Positions 1 through 9,311 of a stretch of 64,000 bases of DNA are shown here, in pieces. The position numbers were made by a program, and so were the translations under genes. Source of the stretch: Kryptolebias marmoratus (lineage: Eukaryota > Chordata > Actinopteri > Cyprinodontiformes > Rivulidae); the NCBI RefSeq assembly GCF_001649575.2, contig NC_051434.1:7972255-8036254 (forward strand). The letters are read 5' to 3'. The notes below the pieces were generated by a model. It was not told the origin of the DNA. It did not search any database and saw nothing but the letters and a program-made list of their open reading frames with translations. Each line of letters begins with the position of its first letter. The stretch's first letter is position 1.

Positions 1-82
1 CACACAATAACTGCTGGAGATGGACACCAGCTCCCCACGATCCGGAAAGGAGAAGCAGGTAAAAAAATGGATGGATGGACGG
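1..82 (+). mobile_element. 3' tail remnant of a fish non-LTR retrotransposon
   Basis: The first 80 bases read like the recurring fish LINE 3' end: a GACACCAGCTCC motif, a GGAAAGGAGAAGCAGGTA motif, then ATGGATGGATGG short tandem units. I recognise the pattern from memory as the tail carried by many teleost LINE copies. Only the tail is inside the window, so family and element length cannot be given. Confidence 0.5.
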
Positions 83-329
83 AAACCCCTATACATGCTT
101 TGAGTTGGGTCCGAGTTTGCTTTAATTTGTTGACCACACCTCAAGCAATCATCTGTTATTTTAAAGGAAAACTCTGTAGTTTAATTTAATCTGAAGCGCC
201 ACTCTGTGGATTCCTATTTCTACAACATGGCTTACCTCTGTCAAAGATGTGCTCATTGGTTCTGAGTAAACTTGGCTTTAACTTGTCAGTGTCATTGTTA
301 TTGCTTTACAGTTTTCTGTCCACTCTCAG

Positions 330-1620
330 GCAAGTGCATTTTATTTTATTTTTGAATCTGGGCAGGAGGTTGGTGGCATGAAGATCTACCTGATGGAAGT
401 GCACACTGCTGTCGATTCTCTCAACCTCAAGTATGGAATAATTTCGAGAACTGATCCAGTCAGGTTGGCGTCACAACTATAAAAGCACAATTTTATGTAG
501 AATTAACCATCTTTGTGGCCCAAAGGTGAGCTCTAGTTCTGGTGAAGATTTAAATTCTGTCTTGTAACTCTTCTAGGTTCATAATTGAGTGTCGCTACAG
601 CAAACATGAAAGTGCTGTTGCTGATCCGTCTGTGGCCAGTGTGGGCTACATGGTCAAGACCTCAACCTCCGATTTACCGTCATCCATCATCTCCAGTGGC
701 TTGTATGAAGTAGAGTTGAAGATTGCTAAAGGTTAAGAGTTTATGCTTTATTTTTAAGCTAAATTGTATTTTAATTGGATGACATGCATAAATTGCTTCA
801 AATGTTACTTTTTTATTTAATGATTGAATTTTCTCTGTGTAATCCTCAACAGATCACACGTATTCAAGTTACTACCCAACGTACCATCAGCCCTTGCAGG
901 TGCTCCTTGGCCATCCCGTGCATCTCGAATTGAATCTGAAGTCTTATAAACCAGACGCAGTGATTCTTGTCAACTACTGCTTGGCTTACCCTCGCACTGC
1001 AAAGAATGCGTTGGTGCTCATTCATGAAGGGTAAGCGTGGACATGGGGGGGGGGGGGGGGGGGGGGGGAATCAGTGCTTCCTGCTATTCAGGTTCAGCTT
1101 TAACGTTTGTGTTTGCAGGTGCGCCAATCCCAACGATCCAACCGTGTCTCTCCTTAAAGTCGGCGACCTTCCTACCAGTCGTCATCAGAGACGGTTTAAA
1201 GTGGAAGCCTTCCAGTTTATGGATCAAAAAACAAACAAGTACCTGGACGAAGAAGTGAGTCAGAATGTTTCTGTTTTGTTAAAACTGCTGACGCTGCCTT
1301 AGTGACACATAATCAGATTATTTAAGAGGAATCTTTTGAGCTCTTTTTGTATTTCGAGTGATTTCTGATCTGTGTTTAAAGTAAATGAACATTAAGACTT
1401 AAATGATGTGTTGTAATGAAGAATGCTTTTTTTTTTCTCTCTCTCTACATGGGGATTATGTTCTACAGATCTACTTCATGTGCTCTGCAGAAGTTTGTAT
1501 TCCGTCAGAAAAGCCTTGTGAAGAGCGGTGTTTTGATGGAAATGTGAGTCTAATATTTGCAAAGATTTTATAACTTTCTAAAAAAATAATCTATTTTTTT
1601 TTTCCTTCTAGGTCCTATAA
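330..1620 (+). CDS. ZP-domain (egg-coat type) protein, 3' exons only
   Basis: Six spliced exons: 330 or 366 to 463, 577-731, 853-1030, 1119-1254, 1469-1543 and 1612-1620 (stop TAA). All junctions are GT-AG and phases fit. The translation is the second half of a zona pellucida module. It has a cysteine-containing strand (FIIECRYSKH), then ELKIAKDHTYSSYY, a VLLGHPVHLELNL strand, NYCLAYP and HEGCANPNDPT. It ends with IYFMCSAEVCIPS and CEERC. This resembles the C-terminal half of ZP1/ZP2/ZP4-type fish egg-envelope proteins, which are secreted and polymerise through the ZP module. The reading frame stops five residues after the last cysteine, so I see no basic processing site or membrane anchor. 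The first exon start is uncertain: two acceptors, ending at 329 and 365, are both in frame. The gene begins left of the window. The exact ZP subtype cannot be decided. A polyadenylation signal lies at 1650-1655. Confidence 0.8.
1045..1068 (+). repeat. Run of 24 guanines in a ZP-gene intron
   Basis: An uninterrupted G tract starts 15 bases after the donor site at 1031 and ends about 50 bases before the next exon at 1119. The intron is only 88 bases, so the run fills more than a quarter of it. The exact length may be a sequencing estimate. Confidence 0.95.
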
Positions 1621-1649
1621 GCAAGTGGATTAGAATTTTGAACTGCAAA

Positions 1650-1655
1650 AATAAA
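1650..1655 (+). terminator. Polyadenylation signal of the ZP-domain gene
   Basis: A canonical AATAAA lies 30 bases after the stop codon at 1618-1620, followed by a T-rich stretch. It fits a very short 3' UTR. Confidence 0.7.
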
Positions 1656-2164
1656 TGCAACTTTTTATACAACTTTTGTGCATACGTTTGAGAAGTGATT
1701 TCATTATTGTGTATAAAATTGCTTTGAGGTTCAGCTTTAATCTGAATTATATTTTGTAAAATTTGTTTTTACCAAGATAAGTTAATTCAAAGTTGTAAGG
1801 CAACAGAACAGAAAGATTGCCACAAGGGATGGGTGTTTTTGCAACCCACTGGGTTGCTTTGATTATAAATATTATAGTTGAAGGACATATGCAGCATGTC
1901 TCAAACACTTTACAATTAAGTGTTTGTTTCAAAACAAACATGAAAAAATGCAAATTTTTAAGCAACTTTGAATTTTGAAATGAGTAATATGATGTATGAT
2001 ATGTATAGTAATGCTTTTAATGATTCCAGATGGAAATTCAAAACGTCTTGAAGCATCATGACATTAAATTAAACTCAACAAATAAACTAAATACTTAATT
2101 GAATGTCCAATTATGATGTTAATAAACGTATAACTTGTGAAATAAAATCTCATAAAGCTCCTTT
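1656..2164. other. AT-rich spacer between the ZP gene and cndp2
   Basis: About 500 bases of AT-rich sequence with no exon, repeat or motif that I can support. It ends where base composition rises at the presumed cndp2 promoter. Confidence 0.6.
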
Positions 2165-2452
2165 TTTACACGAAAAATCAAATTTCAGATAAGATAACCG
2201 GAGGCAGTGACTTTTCAAGTTGGGAAAGAGGTCAGGTGGACCAGATGGACGTCAAAGGAGCTGCAGATGACCCACAATGCTTTGCGCGAGCTACTAGACA
2301 ACAACCCATTGAGCAGCCCTGAAAGCGTGACGTGTACACACGCACGCGGAGGCAGAGTTTGCAAACAGGAAGTGTCTGTCAGGTTCAAGGAGTTGTATGT
2401 GGACATCAGCTGGACGAGGACGCACGAAGGAAAGGACATTTACCCTGAACAG
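2165..2452 (+). promoter_or_regulatory. Probable cndp2 promoter and non-coding first exon
   Basis: A GC- and CpG-richer island in AT-rich DNA. It contains GACCCACAATGCTTTGCG at 2269-2286, close to the known ZNF143/Staf promoter motif, a CRE-like TGACGTG near 2330 and an ETS-like CAGGAAGTG near 2367. A good donor, GAACAG|GTTGGT, lies at 2452/2453. An acceptor, CCCCTCAG, ends at 3260, just before the cndp2 start codon at 3279. The simplest reading is an untranslated exon ending at 2452 spliced to 3261. The stretch also has an open frame, but no recognisable protein. Motif identities are from memory and the transcription start is inferred. Confidence 0.55.
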
Positions 2453-3278
2453 GTTGGTTTGAAGCTCACGTGCTATCTGCCATGCTAGTCGGCTCTGCGC
2501 GTGACAGCTGTGCTCACTACACGGTCTGCTGACTAACCAGCCAGTTATGCTACGTTTACGGGCATTCTGTAAATTTCACAGCTCTGGAACTTTTTACTTT
2601 CTCTTCTGTCGGTATAAAAGCAACAGGCCTGTGTGAAGTCTGTCAGATAACAAAAATCAGAACTTCATCGCTTTATTAATTTCCCTACGGTGGTCCGCTT
2701 GGTCCAAATACAAGGGAAACAAATTTTATTTATTTTAACTACCTTTTTAAATGTTCGTTCTTTTGATGATTTGATTGTTTAGCTGTGTTGTGTACAAATT
2801 TAAAGGTACAAAAAAGCATATAAAACAAACATAAATGATAATATAAAGGCGTTTTTTTCTTGCACATTTAAGTTTCCTTCAGCTGCATAAACCGCAGCAC
2901 CAGTTCTGTAATTAAGTAAATGATTAAACATGTCTTGTTTTTTCTTTAATAAATGTTTCACACCCCTGATAGAGCAGGAATTATATGACGCAGCTTTTTT
3001 GTATGACCTTTATCTTCACTCATCACATAAGGACAGATAATTTCTGCAAAAATATAATAGATTCAGCATATTGCTTTAAAACATACGTGTCTGGCACTCT
3101 GTCCACGTGTCCATGACTAAGGCTGTACAAAGACAGCGGCAGTCAGCAAGTTTGTAGGAAGGTGTGGTCTTTTACTCCCTCTTTTTTTTTTTTTGGACTG
3201 TCATAAGACAGCACTGGGTTAGAGGTAGACTCACACCGTTCTGCTTGTTGAACCCCTCAGCTCCTGTCGTTGGCAAAA

Positions 3279-6200
3279 ATGGCTCATCTTCCAGCACTTT
3301 TTAACTACGTGGACAAAAACCAGGACCTTTACGTGAAGGTATGATCATTCTGAAAGACAATTCGGCTTCACTTCTGTTTCGTTGTCTTACTAATGTGGGC
3401 GTCCAACTTTTATGGTTGTTTATTTTACAGAAATCTCTCATGTAAGTTGATCACATGGTGCTTACTGTCGTTCAGTTTGAGTGAGCGAAAGTAAAAATAT
3501 GTTTGTCATATATGCAAAACCAGTCGACATAATGATTTCTGCTTTAGTGGCACGTTAACTGTTGCTGTAGTTAAACTTTGTTGGAGCCTAAGTCCTAGCC
3601 TAAATATTAGGTGTGGCAAAATAAAAGAGCATAACTGTTTTTGTTAAAGATATTTGAATAGATTAACTCTTTTACTTCCCAGCGCCTTGCAGAATGGGTC
3701 GGTGTCCAGAGTGTGTCTGCCTGGCCAGAGAAACGTGGGGAGATCAAAAAGATGATGGAGATGGCAGCCAAAGACATCGAGAGGCTGGGGGGGACGGTGG
3801 AACTGGTGGACGTCGGTAAACAAAAGGTAAAAATGGTGTTTGGCTATTCTTGTTTTCACTTTTTATAAGCTTGCATTCCATAGTTATTTAGCTCCACATC
3901 ATCCAAATCTTCTCTTAAATGACATTTTATTCATGCAGCTCCCATCTGGAGAAGAGATCCCCCTCCCTCCCATCGTTCTGGGGCAGCTGGGGTCAGACCC
4001 AAGCAAGAAGACGGTGTGTATTTACGGTCACCTCGATGTGCAACCGGCTCAGATCGAGGATGGCTGGGACACAGAGCCTTTCACGCTTGTGGAGAAGGAT
4101 GGTAAGAGCGGGAGCAGCTTTTACCCCCTGGTTTGGCGATGATCAGTAACTTGACCTGGAAAGTTAAACAGCTAAAAATGAAACCGGTTCCTTTTGGCAG
4201 TCATATGAATAGTCTGGAGCTCTGCTTGGAAACGTTAAACAAAACCTGACAAGATGAGTTTTAGGATGTTCAGTCATCTGTGTAATACTTTCACTACCTC
4301 TTTGTTGAACTTTAAAACTTATAATATCATATCTCACGGATATAAGACACAAGTCTTAATGATGAGAACATATGACAGTTTTAGCAAAAACCAAAGTCAT
4401 ATTAGATTACAAACAAATATATCATGGTAAGTCATGGTAACACTTGCAACATATGGTCTGTAAGGAATGGTGCTACTGTTTTCCTCATAGTTGCGTAAAC
4501 TTATCCTTGTACTTGGATGACCTTTGTGCTTTTACCAGACTTATGCTTGCCATCATATCATAGTTTGCTCCTTATTTCCAAAGTCCACCCCAATCACCGT
4601 TTCCCAGGGCAGAGATGCATTTCTTATCTGCAAACTGCAAAGCTCAGGTCAAACCACTTTTAAGAATTCAGCTCATGTGAAGCGTTTAATTGAATGAACT
4701 GCATGATGGCAGTTGTTATACAAGGTCTATTTGCATTACTTTATCTGCAGCAAGATTAACTCTTCAGGTTAAAATATGCTTAATGTGACTTAATGCATCG
4801 GTGCAAGTCAGTTATCTTCAAAGGACATGCTTTTTCATTGCTGAACCTGTCTATTAAAGTAGGTCTGTTATCAACAACATTTGAATTATTTTCTTGGAGC
4901 AAGCAGTGCTGACACCTAAATGATATTGTGTGGTGTGTGGAGACAGTCATCTGACAGAAAATAACTCATCAACCGCTTCCTTCTGTCTTTTTCCTGTTTG
5001 CTCAGCTCAGCTCAGTTCTGCCTCTGAGTTTGCTCTGTGAACGGCTTCCTGTCTTAGAAATACCCAATGAGGGAAAAGAACATTTCAACAAGAGTAACAG
5101 TGATCTTGTCAACAACATGGTTTCATTTTTGGAATAGTGACAATCAAATGCACAAAAGCCTGTTAATATATTTAAAGATGGTCTGTGTGTAAAACTGGCT
5201 CGTCTCTTTGTAGGTAAACTCTATGGGAGAGGATCCACTGATGACAAAGGTCCAGTGTTGGCCTGGTTTAACTGCATTGAGGCCTATGAAAAGACCCAGC
5301 AGGTACAGATCTTGTAAATGTTTTGTTTGAATCAAAAGTGATTTTTTTTTTTTACATGTTTATGCTGCTTGTAGGTGGTGGGTGTGTAATCAAATTTCCA
5401 AGACCTTCCTCTCAAGTGGTTTGGAGGAAGCTGATTGCTGCAGATTCTGTCACACCATTTTTAGTTTCTGGGGTTTTTTTTAGTCAAAAACAAAAGTAAT
5501 TTTCCCAGTAATCATATCAATTTTGTGAGTAGATGAATACCTACTCTATAGCATTGCTTTCGATATGGGGGCTAACATGTCTTTACATGTTTGGATGTGT
5601 TTGTTGGAGCCTGTTTTTGTCAGGCACACTTTCTGTATATTACAGAGACAATAACGTGACACAGTCAGAAATGGAGGAGCTGCTAAAATACGTGAACTTG
5701 GTTTCTAAAATTCTGAGAAATGGGTTATCTCAATGTTAAAGTGCACCACTCATCTGCTCTTTGCTTGTTGATAACTTTAGAGCTTTCTGGACTAAAGTTT
5801 AAAGGTCTTGGAATAAAATTGGCAATAATGCTACATGCTTATCCAGCCATCACCTAATGATTAAACCAAGGCAGGTTATTTCAGTCATCTTTTGATAAAA
5901 CTCACTATTACAGGCTATGGGAGCCTAATTAAAGAGCTGCCGTTTACAGACTTAGGAAGTTATTTTCCATATGAGAACAGCTGATGAAGCTGCTTCAGCC
6001 CCAGAAAGTGAGTTTACAGTATTTCCAAATGTTGTTAATTCTTTGTCTGTCTTTTTCTTACAGAAGCTTCCCATCAACATCAAATTCTGCTTCGAGGGGA
6101 TGGAGGAATCTGGCTCTGAAGGGCTGGACGACCTGGTGTTTGCAAGAAAAGACTCGTTTTTCAAAGATGTGGATTATGTCTGCATCTCTGACAACTACTG

Positions 6201-8012
6201 GCTGGGCAAGACCAAACCCTGCATCACCTACGGTCTCAGAGGAATCTGCTATTTCTTCATCGAGGTGAAGTCTTATCGCAGACATCTTCACATTTTAGCC
6301 TAATAATAGGCTAAAATGTGATAATGATGCATAATAATGCAGCATGTTTGAATTCTGTTTGTATTTTTTTTACTTTAAGGTTGAGTGCTGTGATAAAGAC
6401 CTGCACTCAGGTGTTTTTGGTGGCTCAGTCCATGAAGCAATGACTGATCTGATTGCACTCATGGGTAAGTAAAACCAATCTTTATGCCATAAGTTCATTT
6501 ACATAATCAAATATTTTCATCTCAAATGTGTCCGCTGTCTGGAATTTTAGTCTTTAGGTTGTTTATTTCTTCACAGGATGCCTGGTTGACAAAAAGGGCA
6601 AGATTTTAGTTCCTGGGATGTACAACGACGTGGCTCCTCTGACAGATGAGGAGAAAAAGCTGTATGAGAAGATTGATTTTGACTTGGATGAGTACTGCAA
6701 AGATGTCGGAGCTGGGAAGCTGCTGCACGATACCAAGGCAAGGAAGAGATTTGTGAAACTTCCTTTACCCGGAGGTGAAATGTGTTGCCTTATTCTGGAT
6801 TTTTTTTTTATGATATTGAAGGAGCAAATCCTAATGCACCGCTGGAGATACCCGTCTCTTTCTCTTCACGGCATTGAAGGGGCCTTCTCTGAAGCAGGAG
6901 CTAAGACTGTTATACCTCGCAAAGTCATTGGCAAGTTCTCCATCCGCCTCGTCCCTGACATGGACCCCAAAATTGTGGAGAAGCAGGTAAACTTTGCCTC
7001 GTGCTTATTTATCAAAAGCATCTACATATGGTAACAACAAAGCTTCCAAAAGTTTGACATTTTTGACAATAACTCAGAATTTGACATTTCCATTGACTTG
7101 TTACAGACAATCAATCTCTTTTTGACACCATTTTGAACCGTTCAAACATAACAAAAAACTTGTTTTAGGCAGAGTCTTGTTTAGATTTTGCTTAAAGAGA
7201 AACTTGTTGGTGCTTTTGCTGATAGTTTCGCTTTCCTTTTTAAGGTGGTTGATCATGTGCAGAAGACTTTCGCAGAGCTGGGAACCCCCAACAAAATGAA
7301 AGTGTACATGGGCCACGGAGCCAAAGCCTGGGTGTGCGACTTCAACCACCCACACTACATGGCTGGTAGAAAGGCCATGAAGACAGGTACTGAGGCTGAA
7401 TGGATCTGTTTAAAAATATGTATTTGCAAAAACTACTTACAGCATCAGGTTCAGCTGTTTGGTCTTTTATGCAAAATTAAGCTGTAATCCTAAAACAATC
7501 AGCAACAATCAGATGATAAATACAGGGAGAAAAAAAAAATCTAATAATTGAATAAAATTACAATTTTAAATTGTGCAAAATGTATTATTTTTTCTTTGTT
7601 ATTAATTGTTGTCCTGTTTCTTTCCTCTTTGGTGTTTTCTAGTCTTTGGTGTGGAGCCGGACCTGACTCGTGAGGGCGGCAGCATCCCCGTCACCCTGAC
7701 CTTCCAGGAGGCCACGGGTCGGAACGTCATGCTGCTCCCTGTAGGATCCTGTGATGATGGCGCCCACTCCCAGAATGAAAAGATTAACAGGTTTTTCACT
7801 CTGTAGTTTCGCATCCCTGTAAAAATCAAAATAAGAAATGTTTTTTTATCATCTTCGCGTTGCTCTTAGTTGGTAATTAAAGTACATTTATCATTTTGTT
7901 GAGAATTTCAGTCACAAAACCCGGTTCTGTATCTCCATTTTTCAGATCAAACTACATTCAAGGAACCAAGATGCTGGCTGCGTACTTCCATGAGGTTTCA
8001 CAGCTGGAATGA
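3279..8012 (+). CDS. cndp2: Cytosolic non-specific dipeptidase (carnosine dipeptidase 2), complete
   Basis: A metal-dependent M20-family peptidase of the cytosol that hydrolyses many dipeptides, including Cys-Gly from glutathione turnover. The coding exons are 3279-3338, 3683-3826, 3939-4101, 5214-5302, 6064-6264, 6380-6464, 6577-6737, 6822-6986, 7245-7386, 7643-7790 and 7946-8012. They give 474 aa; the human protein has 475. Residue numbers agree with the known active site: His99 and Asp101 in YGHLDVQP, bridging Asp132 in STDDKGP, Glu166 and Glu167 in GMEESGSEG, Asp195 in ISDNYW and His445 in DDGAHSQNE. The start [12 protein letters not shown] has a good context (AAAATGG). The intron 6738-6821 appears to use a GC donor, is 84 bases long and is open in frame. 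All other introns are GT-AG. The gene is followed 1.3 kb later by recql4 on the same strand. Confidence 0.97.
6738..6821 (+). other. cndp2: Probable GC-AG intron of cndp2
   Basis: Comparison with the conserved protein removes 84 bases between ...LLHDTK and [12 protein letters not shown]. The removed segment starts AAG|GCAAGG and ends TTGAAG|GAG, so the donor is GC rather than GT. The intron is a multiple of three and contains no stop, so a retained form would add 28 residues (starting ARKRFVK) inside the lid domain. Confidence 0.85.
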
Positions 8013-8102
8013 ACTGATGACGTTGAAATCATGAAAAATTTCCATCCTTATTAACAAATCAGTAATCATTCCTCCTGGAAGACTTTTATAGACACTACTT
8101 AT

Positions 8103-8108
8103 AATAAA
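8103..8108 (+). terminator. cndp2: Polyadenylation signal of cndp2
   Basis: AATAAA about 90 bases after the stop codon, followed by a TG- and T-rich stretch typical of a cleavage site. Confidence 0.7.
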
Positions 8109-8820
8109 GTGGTTTCATTTGTTATTCTCTGTTGTCCTGTTTGATTGTTGCCTAAAGAGCTAAAAAACACGCTGCTTAAGGAGTTTACAGTAATAAAACT
8201 TTATAAAATGAGTGACTCTGTTAAGCAGCTTCCTGGTGTATTTAAGATGTCAGTGATAATAAGATGATCTATATGATCTGAGATCAAATTTTTTATTCTG
8301 AGTCATTCTGGCCAGCTTATTCTGCATGTAAACTCCAGTACATCCAGACCAATATAGAACCATATTTAATATGTGTGACGGATATGCAGGTTTCTGATAA
8401 CTGGAAGCCACTTTTACATAGAAAAGATTTGATTAAAATTGAATAAAAAGAGCTTTGAGATTCAGTCCAGTTCAAAAAGGCTGAAGGCTATAACACTTAT
8501 TAGAGTACTAGCTAGTGAAACTCACTTCCAATTAAAGAACAACTGTTTTTATAATAACTAAATGGACAGTAATGTTTCAAGAGTCTTTATAATCCTGGTC
8601 AGCCACTAAAAATTGGATCTTGACTCCATCTACAGTTGATTTCCTGAATTACAAAATGCATAAAACTGTCTCACCAACCTCAACACTCATACATAACCAG
8701 AATATGAACGTATAATTTAAAAAATGATGCAGTCAAGTGTGAAAAATAACACATTTCACGCACCCACAATTTTTATTTAAAATTTCTATTTATGCCGCTA
8801 ATTAAAATGTAACTGTCCCT
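8109..8820. other. Spacer between cndp2 and recql4
   Basis: AT-rich DNA without a supported gene or recognised repeat. It separates the cndp2 polyadenylation signal from the recql4 promoter region. Confidence 0.6.
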
Positions 8821-8830
8821 TTAAATCCGA

Positions 8831-9311
8831 CCCGGAAGTACATGTTTTTAAAGACCTCGGGTTTGTTTTGAAAAATGAACTGTATCACAAATTTCACAAC
8901 GATTTCTTTTTTCAAACTATCTATACATTTGATAAGTAATATCATTTTTATTTTGTTTTTAACAATTCGCGAACAATTTTCCATTTAAAAGTTCAGATTC
9001 GGGGATACAGGAAGAAACCTGGCAACACGGGCGCGGGAAAATCAACAGCACTTCCGCTTTGCTTCTTGAACGTCGTAAAACCTTAGAAAAATGATGCTGT
9101 TCTTTTGTTCAAATTAGAGATGTGTTTATTAGAGACACGTAAAGCTAAATAGACAGATTACATCCGGAAACACTCAGTTTCTCAGTGTTTATCTTCGGAA
9201 AATGTAACGTTGCGTTTTTAGCATTAATTTAACAGGTTTGTCTTTTCATATTGTGAATCCTTGACCTAATCTGATTATTGGAGTAGTTAATTGACCCTTT
9301 CTGTGGTCACT
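8831..9311 (+). promoter_or_regulatory. recql4: recql4 promoter region with E2F-like and ETS-like sites
   Basis: GCGCGGGAAA at 9031-9040 matches the classic E2F site on the reverse strand (TTTCCCGCGC). ETS-like sites are CCCGGAAGTA at 8831-8840 and CACTTCCG at 9049-9056, with another ATCCGGAAAC near 9162. There is no TATA box close to the start codon at 9312. E2F control would fit a DNA-replication gene expressed at G1/S; that link is inference from family knowledge. Confidence 0.6.

Noticed and set aside
2207..2488. 93-codon open frame whose RVCKQEVSVRFKELYVDISW part recalls a TGF-beta family start
   Set aside because: Cysteine spacing and the rest of the domain do not follow, no further exons fit, and promoter motifs in the same place explain the composition better.
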